Made by a program: the position numbers and the translations under genes. 64,000 nucleotides of DNA from Cucumis sativus (taxonomy: Eukaryota > Streptophyta > Magnoliopsida > Cucurbitales > Cucurbitaceae), in NCBI RefSeq assembly GCF_000004075.3, contig NC_026655.2:20631489-20695488 (forward strand). The letters run 5' to 3'. Under the pieces are notes generated by a model. It did no database searches, had not been told where the DNA came from, and was given only the letters and a program-made list of their open reading frames with translations. Positions within the stretch are counted from its first letter, which is position 1, and every line of letters begins with the position of its first letter. This document shows, piece after piece, positions 1 to 11,735 of this stretch.

Positions 1-558
1 CTAACTAGTTGATTTAGTTATTCTAACTAAACTACTTACCAAACTTTAAAAAGTAATCAAATAACATTAGGTGTATTTTAATTATTATATTTAAAACTAG
101 ATATTTTTTGTATATAACTAAAATTTAGAACACTATTTACTTGTCGATTGATTTTTTTTTTTAAAAACACGGTTACCATAAATTATTTTAGGTCACAACA
201 ACTTTAAAATAAACTTTAATTAAAAGAAAATATGTAGGTGCATCCCAAGTTGTATCAATCTTTGTACAATCTAGTCAAGAACGCGATGAATTGTAAATGA
301 GAACAACCACATTTACACTTAAGTATTATTATTAACACATTTTCATTCTAGCATTCAACAATTATTCATTAGATAAAATGGGGTTCTAGTTTAAAATTAT
401 AATAGATTATCTCTTCTGACATACCTAATCAAGTTCATTATTGTTGGTTATATCTCTCAATTCTTTTTACCATACTTTTCTTTCTTTATCTTTCCCAATA
501 ATACCATTCTCTTGACTCATTTCCATCATATTTAATGCATATGATTTTCATTTTGTAG

Positions 559-2628
559 GGTATGATTTCCCTTACACTAACAGCAACAATCCATTCTCTA
601 AGGCCACAATCATGTGATCATATTAATACCTCATCCACATGTTCTTCACCTTCAAAACTCCAATACACAATCTTATACATCAGCATTATTTTAGCAAGTC
701 TTGGATGTGGAGGTTCTCGTTTCACTACAGCAACTCTTGGTGCAAATCAATATGATACAATTAAAAACCAAAACATTTTTATTAATTGGTTTTTTGTCGC
801 TCTTTATTCTGGATTTGTTGCTAGCTCCACAGCCATTGTCTACATTCAAGACAATGTCAGCTGGGGTTGGGGCTTTGGCATTTGCCTCGCCACTAACATC
901 ATTTCTCTTGCTATTTTCTTGATCGGAAAACGGTTCTATCGCCTTGATAAGCCAAGAGGGAGCCCCTTCACTGCTCTCGCTCGAGTTCTCGTCGCCAATG
1001 CTTTGAAAAGGCTTGATCGAGCACCATCAAGCACGGAGAGGGATAATGGTTGCTACTATCAAGGTAAGGACCATCATTTGAGGAATCAAGCTGGAGATGG
1101 AGTGTTGACAAAGAGTTTTAGGTATGTCATGCTTCAATCATACATATACTAATTTTCTACTTTCTCTTTTATTTGAATTAGTTATATTGGTCTACTTTTA
1201 CTAAATAAATTAATTATATATAAAAAGAAAAGCTAAGTTATTCGAGATATCTTTAAACTTTGAACTTAATTTAAAAAATATTCTCCAATTTTTTAAGCTT
1301 TTTTTAAAAATTATTAATGAAAAAAACACTAATTATTCCCTCAAATCTTCCTAAAAGTTGATGGTTTAATTTCTCATTTAATTTTAAATTAATTTTTGAC
1401 ATAGACATTGATTAAGTTTACAATGTTACAAATTCAGAGACACAAGTTCCAAATATTTGAGTAATTAAGGCATGCACCTAGAATAATATAGGTTCACTAT
1501 TTTAGCAAGTAATAACATTCATGCAAAAGAAAAAAAAAACTAGTGCATGATAAACGACACTTATCTTCGTACATCATTTTATTCAATTGTCCAATCATAA
1601 TTTGTCACGGACATAGAAACTCTTCTTATTTCTATAAATTCTTCTTCTATATGAATAGCTCGGTTGCATCCCTTTCCCTATTCCTTATTGCTCTTTACGC
1701 GCGTAAAGTTATCTACTCATTAAAATTCAAGATTTAAGTATATTAATTAACCAAAAGCTTTGACACACATTGTGATCTTTCTTGAAGGTGTTTGAATCGT
1801 GCAGCTCTAATAACACAAGGAGATGTCCATTTGGATGGAACCATTGCAAAACCTTGGAGGCTTTGTAAAGTACAAGAAGTAGAAGATTTCAAAACTTTAC
1901 TTAAAATCTTCCCTCTTTGGACAACTAGCATTTTCCTCGCTGTCCCTATTGTATTCCAAGCAAGCTTAATTGTCCTCCAAGCCCTAACCATGGATCGTCA
2001 TCTTGGTCCAAACTTCAAAATCCCTGCGGGCTCTTTCTCTGTCGTCATCTTCATCTCCACCACCATCTCACTAACCCTAATCGATCGGTTTCTTTACCCT
2101 ATTTGGCAAAAGTTGATTGGACGAATGCCACGACCTCTCGAACGCATCGGCCTTGGCCATGTTTTCAATTTTATTTCTATGGTAGTGTCAGCATTAGTAG
2201 AATCAAAGAGACTTAAGATTGCTCATGTTCACCACCTTCAAGGCCAAGTTGAGGCAATAGTGCCAATCTCATCCATGTGGCTTTTCCCACAACTAGTTTT
2301 GGTTGGCATTGGAGAAGCTTTTCATTTCCCTGGACAAGTTGGATTGTACTATCAAGAATTTCCAATGTCGCTGCGTTGCATGGCAACAGCGTTGATTTCG
2401 CTGGTGATTGGCATTGCATATTATCTTTGCACAGCTTTGATCGATCTATTCCATAGGGTTACAAAATGGCTACCCAATGATATCAATCAAGGAAGACTTG
2501 ATAATGTTTATTGGACGATATCAGTGATTGGAGCAGTTAATTTTGGGTATTACCTAGCATGTGCTAGATACTACAAGTACCAAAATGTTGAAAATGATGA
2601 GAATGATGTTTCTATTGTTGAAGATTGA
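559..2628 (+). CDS. NPF2: NRT1/PTR family 2.7-like transporter, 3' exons (copy 1, partial)
   Basis: Two coding exons, 559-1121 and 1788-2628, of a proton-coupled-oligopeptide/nitrate-type (MFS, PTR2) membrane transporter. The match to the NPF2.7/NAXT nitrate-efflux group rests on family motifs: LTLTATIHSLRP, GGSRFTTAT, NWFFVALYSGF, FYRLDKPRGSPF, VEDFKTLLKIFPLW, QALTMDRHLGPNFKIPAGS, LERIGLGHV, GEAFHFPGQVGLYYQEFP and LPNDINQGRLDNVYW. Exon 3 supplies about three hydrophobic segments and exon 4 about six, consistent with the second part of a 12-helix transporter. Splice signals are TTTTGTAG before 559, donor GTATGT at 1122 and acceptor TTGAAG before 1788; the codon AG/G is split across intron 3 and the frame is open to TGA at 2626-2628. 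Exons 1-2 lie upstream of the window, which starts inside intron 2. Sequence 1-558 resembles intron 2 of copy 2. No lesion is visible. Likely plasma or vacuolar membrane; substrate (nitrate or another anion) is inferred from the family only. Confidence 0.88.
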
Positions 2629-3916
2629 GAGCTAAGAAGCACAAATATGAATACGAGACACGAACATAGCGTTAGACCATATTTTATAAATGTAGGACAC
2701 GATGTGGTAAGGACAATACATTTATCAAAATACACATTTAACAAACATATATCTTTTTTTACGGTAAAAAGAAATTTCAATATAAATAGGTTGATGCATT
2801 TATATGCTTAAAAACTTATAAGTTTGATGTATTTCACCCTAAGAAAGTTATTATTTATTGTCATATACGTGTCTCTTTAGTCTACTCAACAAGTGTCCTT
2901 TTATGCATATCTAATACACATTAGTTGCACTAACAAATGTCTGATATGTACCCTGCCAGTATCCAATTGCCAAAGTATCCTACACGTATCAAACATGAAC
3001 ACACTAGCCAAACTAAAGTGTTCGTGTTTAATTCTGAGATTGAGAGTCATGTTAGTGACAAATAGTGGAGATCATCGGAACAAATTAAAGCTACCAATAG
3101 ATATGCAATTAATTGATATCATGTAATGATCTATTAAGAATTACTTGCATCATCAACAGTACATTTCTATTTCAATGCAATTTAGATCATATAAAAAATT
3201 TATACAAATTTCTTACAGTGTACTGTTTTAATTCATAATGTATTAAAGGTATAGAGTTTTCCGCGGTCAATTAAGGAGTTTCAAGCAAATAAAAAAAAGT
3301 GGAGCTTGAAACTTGGGTCTAAAAGGAGTTGGATGATCGTTGACCATTAGACTAGCTACTGGTATTAGTATTATTTTAATTATATATATATATATAAATA
3401 ACATAATGTTGAGAAGGTACTCGTAAGCCTATACTAAATGCGCTAGTGATTTCAAGTGTAATGAGAATATTAGGTGATATTAAGTGTTTATCAAAAGTGT
3501 ATCAAAATGATCCATTGTATCCCCACATTATTTTATACTTTTTTTTGTTTTAAACAGCGGTCGAACTTTTTTGGTTTCTTTTTTAATATTTTAGCAAAAC
3601 TAAAAGGTTTAGGTTATAGTTTTAATATTATAACTTAATTTACTCATCTTCCCATGCCACTAGACCATTCTTCTTCATTTTGTTTAGTATTTTCCCAAAA
3701 AAATCTATACATGATTTCCTTTACAACTAAATACTTCATCTATAGTTCTCTCAAATATTAAAAATAAAAAATCGAAAGTTCTATAACATAATTCATAATT
3801 AGGAATGTTCACTGTCCTAATAACCTAATACAAATTACAAATCATCCCTACCACAATTTACAACAGTTAAGCGATTGTTTAAAAAATGTTTCTAAAACTT
3901 TAAAAAAATTCGAAAA
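2629..3916. other. Intergenic, 3' flank of NPF copy 1
   Basis: AT-rich sequence with no convincing exon. The first ~70 bases after the stop match the 3' flank of the truncated pseudogene near 19940-20022 and are probably 3' UTR. A (TA)n run lies near 3383-3396. Nothing else is recognised before the retrotransposon at 3917. Confidence 0.6.
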
Positions 3917-5831
3917 TGTAACGACCCAACTTTTCTACCTAAGTCGAGATCTTTAACTTTTGACAAAAGATCTTGATTGATACAAAATGAAATATAGGAC
4001 ATTTGAAAAACATACAATCGAGGAAAAACAACTTTAAACAGGCCCGGTTTCAAACAACTAAAACTTTAAAAGTACCGTTTACCAAAGTAATAGTTCGTAA
4101 AATAAGTTCCAACACAATGTTTTAAACATCAAAAAACGTAAAGCGGAAGCAAAATAAAGATGTTCCCTATGACAATCACACTTCCTTCTTGCCCCTCGCC
4201 GGTTTGCCACTCTTGTTACCCTTTGCCTGAAAAAATTAAACATAAAGGGATGAGTATAAACATACTCGGTAAGAGACTCGCTACTGGTTCCGTTAGAGAA
4301 AAATAAATTGTTAACGTCCTATTGAGATACCCTGCACAGTCACCGTCTTGTGATCCCGTATCAGTCTAACGTCTCAAGGGACGTACATTTCAGTCTAGTG
4401 TTATGCAGAAACACATATCAATCTAATGCTCCCGAAAGATGCATAATAATTGGTGATCCCGTAGGCCACCTACAAGGCACACATCCCAATAAAAGCTAAC
4501 AATTTTTAGCTCAGTCCATTCTAAACCTCTTTAACAGTCATTTATAACACCATTCAACTACTTCAACATATATAGTTCTCTCACTTAACGTTCTAACAGT
4601 CAACCTATCTCACTTTAGTCCAGAGACCGTTGGTAACATTTTAATACATCAGTCAATCAAACCAAACGCCCCTCAGTTCACCAATACAAACCACACATTA
4701 GTACAACCTACACCCAACCGAATCAAAGTCACAATTTCACATCCAAAATTATATACAACACAATCTACTAAGGTCGTCCTGCCTACATCCACAGCTACAT
4801 ATTTAATCCCAGAAAATCTCCATATGCTACATATAAATAACTGTGGTTGAGTCCAGTAGTAGAGAAACCCTTACCTCAAGATAACTCAATTTCTCGAATA
4901 AACTATATCCAACGATAGATACCTAAACATAAAAATTATAAAACTCAATTACTTTCACGATACACACTTCCACTAAATTTCTACTCAAAGTAGATTCTAG
5001 CTTACCAAGTATTGGCAAGCCGAACTCCAAAATTCACAATTTTGGTTGTGAATACAAGGGACCCAACCATTACTTTCAATACCTTCAAGAATACTTTAAC
5101 AATTTAGCCAATTATCCCAACTGTAACGTTTGAACAACCTTGAAATAATCATAACCCAAACTTAATTTGTTACCAGCGAAACAACTTCGATTTCATAGTA
5201 GAAAAGAGGCAGTATTTATCGAACCTAAACGAAACGGCGCGCGGCTCACGGGTGGTTTTTGTGGGGAGCGAACGGCTCAGCTGCGAATGGCTCGGCTGTA
5301 GACTATGCGCGCGGAGTGGCGGCTCGACTGTGCAACCCGAATGGACGACGACTTCAGGCGAACGGTACAGCGGCGGCGGAACGAGGAGAAGAGATCGGAC
5401 GTTGGCGTGCTTGCGTGGACGAAGCTTGGACTCGGCGGGATCTTGGCTTCGTCGAAAGTAGAGACAGTCGGTAGTGGTTTGAACGGAAGAGAAAAACGAA
5501 AGAGAAGGAAGAAGAATAGGGGCGGCGGCCGTGGATCGGAGAAGAAAAGAAGGAGAAGAGTGGTGGGGAGGCTGGGGTTAAGGCACGGTGAAAGAAGAGA
5601 AGAAAAAGAAAAAGAAAAAAAAAATAATGGGGGAGAGAGAAGGAAGTTTTTTTTTAAAAAATTTATTTATAAATAATAATTATAATAAATAAAAATAAAT
5701 ATATATTATTATTATTATAACATTTCCAATCCTTTTCTCCCCTAACTTCTTTTTTTTTTTTTAAATATAAATCTTCAAACTAATATGTAATTTGATTTAA
5801 AAGTAAGATACCTTCAAGTTCGGGTGTTACA
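3917..5831 (-). repeat. 3' LTR of the chromovirus
   Basis: About 1.9 kb. Read on the minus strand it opens TGTAACACCCGAACTTG and closes GGTCGTTACA. The stub at 7251-7292 matches its first ~42 bases with few changes. A GC-rich block at about 5230-5640 makes open frames rich in Arg and Gly on the plus strand (5252-5676); these look like composition effects, not genes. A purine-rich then pyrimidine/AT-rich tract follows at 5580-5765. Confidence 0.8.
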
Positions 5832-5844
5832 TTCTTCCCTCCTT
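5832..5844 (-). other. Polypurine tract of the chromovirus
   Basis: On the minus strand AAGGAGGGAAGAA directly precedes the LTR start TGTAACA, the expected place for plus-strand DNA priming in an LTR retrotransposon. Confidence 0.75.
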
Positions 5845-5868
5845 AAGAAACTTTCGTTCTCGAAAGTT

Positions 5869-7251
5869 CTAATCTTGAAGTAACTCCGGATAGCGAGTTT
5901 TCATCTCATCCTCTCGCTTCCATGTCGCCTCTTCAATTCGATGATTCCGCCACAAAACCTTTACTAATGGAGTGCTTCTATTACGAAGCATCTTCACCTC
6001 TCTAGCCAGAATCTCCACAGGTTGCTCCACATAGCTCAATTTCTCGTCAATCTCTAGTGGTTCATAATCCACTACATGAGATGAATCTGCTACGCACTTT
6101 CTCAACATCGAAACATGGAAAACATTATGAACTGGAGAGAGAGATGATGGTAATGCCAAACAATACGCCATAACACCAATTCTCTCTAAAATCTCAAACG
6201 GTCCAACGAAACGAGGACTCAACTTTCCTTTCTTCGCAAAACGCATAACACCCTTCATAGGTGCTACTTTAAGAACACCTTATCTCCCACATCAAATTCA
6301 AGGTCTTTCCGTCTCACATCAGCATAACTTTTTTGTCTACTATGCGCTGTCTGCATACATGTTCTAATCTTCTAAATAGCCTCATTTCTTGACTGAACCA
6401 ACCCAGGACCCATCAACCTCTGTTCACCAACCTCACTCCAACAAACAGGGATTCTACAACATTTACCACACAAAGCCTCAAATGGTGCCATGCCGATGGT
6501 AGCCTGGAAACTGTTGTTATAAGCAAACTCCATCAAATGTAAGTGAGAGTCCCAACTACCTGGAAACTCTAGAACACAAGCTCGTAGCATATCCTCTAAA
6601 ACTTGGTTCAAACGTTCAGTTTGACCATCAATCTGTGGATGGAAGGCTGTACTAAAATCTAACCTCGTACCCATTGCAGTCAAAACTTGGAAGTAAAGCG
6701 TGCATCCCTGTAAGAAACAATCATACGAGCACTCCATGCAGTCTCACAATCTTAGTTAAATATAATTGTGCCCACTTACTAGCAGTATAAGTGGATTTCT
6801 CTGGAACGAAATGTGCCGATTTCGTAAGCCTGTCTACAACAACCCAAATCACTGTGTAACCCTTAAGGGTTCTAGGCAGCCCTATAATAAAATCCATCGA
6901 CGCATTCTCCCACTTCCATTCTGACACACTCAAAGGTTGTAACAAACCTGCTGGTTTCTGTCTAGGTGCTTTAACCTGCTGACACACTAGACACTTACTA
7001 ACAAACTTTGCTACTTCCCTCTTCATATTCCGCCACAAAAAAAATCGTTTTAGATCCGGATACATTTTCGTACTACCAGGATGCATGGAAAATGGGGAAC
7101 TATAAGCTTCGTTCAATAAGTCAATCTTAACTGTAGTGTCTGCTTGCACACACATACGTCTCTCAAACAACAACCCACCATCAGAGGATATAGAGAACTC
7201 ATCCATTTGTCCTTTTCCAACAAGGCGACGTCTCTCCACCAACTCATCCAT
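5869..7251 (-). pseudogene. Chromovirus integrase-chromodomain remnant
   Basis: Three broken frames read in order on the minus strand. The first (7251-6721) has the integrase zinc-binding segment (HPGSTKMYPDLKRF then CLVCQQVK) and the start of the catalytic core (MDFIIGLPR, VVDRLTKSAHFVP). The second (6737-6372) continues the core (FSTAFHPQIDGQTERLNQ, with the glutamate of the D,D35E triad expected here, then EFAYNNSFQ). The third (6258-5869) holds the C-terminal part (GKLSPRFVGPFEILERIG, HNVFHVSMLRKC) and a chromodomain-like end (VEILAREVK, LVKVLWRN, EEATWKRED). Frames are disrupted near 6720-6740 and 6260-6370, so no functional protein is expected. Confidence 0.85.
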
Positions 7252-7299
7252 TTGATTTAAAAGTAAGATACCTTCAAGTTCGAGGTGTTACACAAAATT

Positions 7300-8345
7300 T
7301 CCATCAAAACTTTTGAAAAGGGTTAAAACATATTTTAGATTTAGATAAAAACCTTTAATTTTTTTTATAAAAAATATCTCTAAACTATTAAAAAGTTGTT
7401 TCATAAATACCCTCAAGCTTAAAAACAAGGGTTAAAAAGAATACTCTTGTTGACTCAAAATTTACACCAACTTTCTCAACTATCGAAATTAAAATTAAAA
7501 TTTTAAGTTCAAACATAAAATTTCACAAAATTTTGAAATAAAAATTTATCTTTAAAACATATTAAAACACTAATGAACTAGTCAAATAAATTTAATTTAT
7601 TTGACTATTGACATATATTGATTTTTGAAAATACTAAAAAATACTCTTAAACTTAAAAAGAAAGAAATTGATTGCGTCCTACTTTTATGCTTTTCTTTTT
7701 TTTCCCCATCTCTTCTTCGATACAAGTAAATAATAAATAAAGTTGCACAAGTTAGTAAGATATATGTCGGACTCTAATAAGACTAAAAATAATATAAAAG
7801 CGCTAAGAGATTTTAGAACTTAAACATTAAATGTTTTAACAAAGTTGCACATTTAATAGTTTAGTATTTTAATAGTCAAATACATTTTTATTGTAAAATT
7901 GTTATGAATAGAAAAAAAGGAAAGAAATTATTTACAAAATGTAGCGAAAAAAAAAAAAACATAAATAAGGTATAGAGTTTGATAGGGTTTTGCTATTTTT
8001 AAAATTATCATTTTTATTTGAGTAATTATTATTTTAATGTGTTTTAAGGATACATGTTTTTTGTGATTTTGTGAAATTTGTGTTTTAACTTGAAATTTTT
8101 AATTTTATTTTGGGTGTAAAAATTGATTAGTATTTTTAAAATTTGGAAGGCATTTATGAAATTGTGATTATGTGAAATTTGTGTTTTAATTTGAAATTTT
8201 TAAATTTATTTTGGGTGTGAAAATTGATGAGTATTTTGAAAATTTTGAATAGTTGAGTGTACTTTTAAAACAAAACTTTAATGATTTCTATCAAAAACTT
8301 ATTTTTGAACCATATTTGAACGTTTAAATGCATTTTTCAAAACTT
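7300..8345. repeat. Imperfect inverted repeat (foldback/MITE-like)
   Basis: The segment around 7500-7590 aligns with the reverse complement of about 8013-8105: the blocks TTTCACAAAAT, CTTAAAACA(C/T)ATTAAAA and TCAAATAAA occur in the same order on both. The complementary arms continue outward, less well conserved, to about 7300 and 8345. A central loop of ~420 bases (7591-8012) separates them. The right arm also holds a direct duplication: 'gtgaaatttgtgttttaa' at about 8071 and again at about 8172, roughly 101 bases apart. The chromovirus lies at the outer end of the left arm, so it may have inserted into this element. Confidence 0.5.
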
Positions 8346-8519
8346 TGAAAAAATCTATGTGTTGACCTAAATACTTTAAATCTATATAATAGATTAACCC
8401 AAGATCATTCGTGCCAAATTGTCAAGAATATATTACATACCTAATTCTATGATCTTCAAGCAATTGATGGTGGCTATAAAATAACTATTGTCTAATGGTT
8501 ATAAAATGACAATTGTGTT

Positions 8520-10010
8520 CCTCAACCAAAACCCTGAATGCCCTTAGTGGGATGTTTCTCCTGATGGGATACAAGAAAGACTAAATGCTTATTGTTTTGG
8601 TATATTGAAGGTAATAACCCTTTGATCAGTGTATTGCGCCATATTTAGAGACTGTTGGATTTCTAGGGATTTCTCATATAGGATTCATGCAGTTGGACTG
8701 GCACTTGATTACTGCTTTGATTGAGCGATGGAAACTAGAGACCCACACCTTTCATATGCCTTGTGGGGAATGCACGATTACTCTACTTGATGTTGCGGTC
8801 CAGTTGGGGTTACTAGTGGATGGTGAGCTTGTGGTAGGATCGTTGAACTATGACTGGAAGGTACTTTGTGAGGATCACTTGGGAGTTCTATCGCTTGACA
8901 TGAAAGGTCAATGGTTGCGTCTTCCATGGTTAGCAGAACAATTCACATAATTACCACAGGATGTTGATGTTGTGAGCATTCGAGATACGCTTGTGCATAC
9001 ACAGTTGATTGGAGGTTTTCTGTTTGCTGATAAATCAAACACTCTAGTCCACTGTATATTTCTTTCGCTCTTAATCGATTTTGATCAGGCTGATACGTAT
9101 GCTTGGGGTGCTACATGTCTAGCATGGTTGTACAGGAAATTGTGTCGAGCGAGTAGTACATGGTCTTTAGAGATTATCAACCCATTGATGTTTTTGCAAG
9201 TATAGACGTATGACAGAATTTCCTATTGTGCACCACACGTACCACTATAGGTGTTAGTTGGTCGACATTTGAGTTTCAGGTATTATTTTTTGTATATATT
9301 TTTTTAATAAAATTTACAATATTGATAACTTATTAATAATTTCTTTTACACATTAGATTGAGCAATGTTCTACTTTCATCATAATATATAGTTAGCAAAT
9401 ATGTTGCTAACCTACCGAATGACATTTGATTGGCTGATATACTCTCAGGTAATAAATATTGTACGAATGTTGTGTAGGTATGTTTTTTGTTGCCTACTTA
9501 TGTTTGTTTTTTTAACAGAATAATTGGACATCATACACACTTGGCATTATGACATTGCTTCCTAATCAATGTCATAATGGTCAAGCAGTGTGGACTTACG
9601 TGTGTCCTATATGATTTGCTTTCATCTCATTGAGAAGCATAAGTCAAATTTTGTGTTGCGACAGTTCGGTATGCTGCAAATGCCACTAGCTTTTTGATTC
9701 ATAGATCTAACCCTGCACCAAATTGATTTAAGAAGCAAGCACGATCAAATTTGGCGTAGGATTCATGTGGAGCATATAGTAACGTGACATTCACGATATA
9801 ATTTTTGTGCAGAAGCAGTAGAAACACATGAGAGCCGACAATATCAAATAACTATTTTATCTGGTAGTCATTGATTATCAGATGCTTCTTCATACTTGAA
9901 GGCGCTATCTATTATTATTGCGTGGTAAGAATTTTAATATGATTTATTTTATAAATTTAATGCAAGCATGCACATGTTTTTAATTATATTATTTGCAATT
10001 GTTCAGAATA
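8520..10010 (+). pseudogene. Plant mobile domain (MAIN-like) pseudogene
   Basis: The reading IAPYLETVGFLGISHIGF from about 8636 runs in frame into QLDWHLITALIERW, THTFHMPCGECTITLLDVAV, GQWLRLPWLAEQF, then after one in-frame TAA (8948-8950) into LIGGFLFADKSNTLVH and WGATCLAWLYRKLCRASS, stopping again at TAG 9203-9205. These are core motifs of the plant mobile domain family (MAINTENANCE OF MERISTEMS and 'PP7 long form' relatives), also carried by Mutator-like elements. Weaker homologous pieces follow: an intron-like gap (9280-9350), QAVWTYVCP (near 9580), RQFGMLQ (near 9659) and LHQIDLRSKHDQIWRRIHVEHI (9710-9780) followed by TGA. The multiple stops and shifts make it non-functional. Ends are approximate. 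Confidence 0.82.
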
Positions 10011-11040
10011 ATTTTGTTCAAGACGTACATTCTTTCTCCATGGAAAATAATTTACAAAATTTGAGCTCAATGTGTGACGAAGCCATAGAAGATATAGAAC
10101 AAAATTATTTTGTTGATATAGATCGTAGAGGATGACGATGTCAAGGCGATGATGTCGTAGAGGGAGATGAAGAAAATCCTTGTTTTAATTGTATAATTTT
10201 GGTGTTATATAATTTTTAAAGTTTGCTAAATGTTTAATAAAGTTGTATATTAGTATTTAAATTATAAATTAGACTTTTTAAAATTAATTATTTTAAAATA
10301 AAATGATGTGATTTAGACTTAAGAATATCAAAATATAATATTTTTTTAAAAAATAAAAAACCAAATATAAGAATCACAAGAGTTAAAATTTTCTAAATAA
10401 AACTATACGAAATTAAATAAATAATAGTACCATGTTTAAATCAAGAGTTATAGTAAATAAAGTAATATGAAGAATTATACTAAGATTGTTCCAAGAAACC
10501 TATTAATTAAAATCTTTAATAAGTAAAATTCAAAAAATAAACTGGAAGGTGTGCTGTTAGTAAAATCAAGCCACATATTAGTGATTTTATGGAAAAAAAC
10601 CATTTAAAATTTTCAAATGTTCAAATATCATGAAGGTTCAACTTTCATTCATTTTACATATACATCCAAAAACAAAAGTTCTTCTTCTACTCCCCAAAAC
10701 TTTGTCTAAAAATAGCTAACTATATGAATATGTATGGAAATTAGTAAAATAGGAAAGAAAAAAAAGCAATTGTATTAACCAATAAAATCCACTTAATTGA
10801 CCATACCCAATACCCATGTTCCTAATCAAGTTTCTTCTGGTGAGATAACAAGAATTAAACCCGCAAACGAAAAAAAAAATAAATCTTTTTATGATATTTC
10901 TCGATAATATGATAATCATTAATTAAAAAAAAAAACGAATAATCTCTTCTTCTCCATCTCTTTCTCTTTCTCCTTCTCCACATTTTCTAAATTTCCACCA
11001 TTTTCTTTCGCTCTCTCTTCTCTTTCCCTTCTCCTTTTGA

Positions 11041-11450
11041 AACTTATTCACTCGTTAAAGCTTCTAAGAGCAGCACCCTAATTCCGGGATAGATAGCCTT
11101 CAGGGAATCCAAAAAAAGGAAAGCAGAAAGAGGTAAAAAGAATATTGAATTCGTGGGCAACGCACGTAAACACGATGGTGCATGCATCCTCTACTCCCTC
11201 ATCCCTGCGCTGCGGTCAAGCCCTTTCTTTGTCTGATTCTTTCCTGAAGATCATCTAGTTGATCTTATGCGACTTTTCTTGTTGTTATCGGTAATCAAAA
11301 TGAAAATCAAATTCATCTCTCCTTCCAATCCTTTCGGCCGCCTCCACTCCTATCCCAGAGAGCTCGGATCCCCGCCTTAAATAACCTCATCATATGCAGT
11401 TTGATCATCCTTCTCTCTTGGATTAAGAGAAGTCGTGTACCCGTTCATTT
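11041..11450. other. GC-richer island of unknown origin, possible organelle insert
   Basis: This stretch is visibly less AT-rich than everything around it (for example CCTGCGCTGCGGTCAAGC near 11205 and TTTCGGCCGCCTCCACTCC near 11331). No long open frame or recognised protein lies in it. The texture resembles plant mitochondrial spacer DNA, so a nuclear mitochondrial insert is one explanation. That is a weak guess. Confidence 0.3.
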
Positions 11451-11555
11451 CACAATAGTTTGTCCATTCACCCTATTTTTGTTATTTGTTCACACACTAC
11501 CCTATTTTTAACGTTAATTTTTAAAAAAACACTATATATTTTTTTAAATACTCGA

Positions 11556-11735
11556 AGAATACAATATAAAATAATTTAAAATTTAAAATTAACTAAATTC
11601 TTTTTCCAAAAGTGACATTTATATAACTCTTATAATTAGTGGTGTAAGTCATCTAATCCTTAATGCTTTTTGTGCTATTTTGTCCACAATTCCATAAAAG
11701 TTGTGTTATTTTGTCCACAATTTCATAAAAGTTGA
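11556..11735 (+). repeat. Dispersed repeat, copy A
   Basis: Shares the order GAATACAATATAAAATAAT, CCAAAAGTGA, ATTTATATAAC, TTATAATTAGTGGTGT, GCTTTTTGTGCTATTTTG and CCATAAAAGTT with 21765-21920. Within this copy the 3' part (TTTTGTCCACAATT.CATAAAAGTTG) is duplicated in tandem with a period of about 31-34 bases. Confidence 0.65.

Larger units (their letters stand above)
3917..7292 (-). mobile_element. Ty3/gypsy chromovirus, internally deleted
   Basis: A minus-strand element bounded by TGTAACG (3917) and GTTACA (7292). It has one long LTR (3917-5831), a polypurine tract just inside it, and integrase plus chromodomain coding remnants. At the other end only the first ~42 bases of the 5' LTR remain (about 7251-7292), joined directly to the integrase region, so gag, protease, RT and RNase H are gone. 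Flanking pentamers are gaaaa and caaaa, a 4/5 match compatible with an aged target-site duplication. The chromodomain-bearing C-terminus and the 'KKGKLSPRFVGPFEILERIG' style motif fit the Tekay/Del-type chromoviruses. Confidence 0.85.

Noticed and set aside
5252..5676. Three overlapping plus-strand open frames rich in Arg and Gly
   Set aside because: They lie in the GC-rich part of the chromovirus LTR, overlap one another in different frames and have low-complexity composition with no domain.
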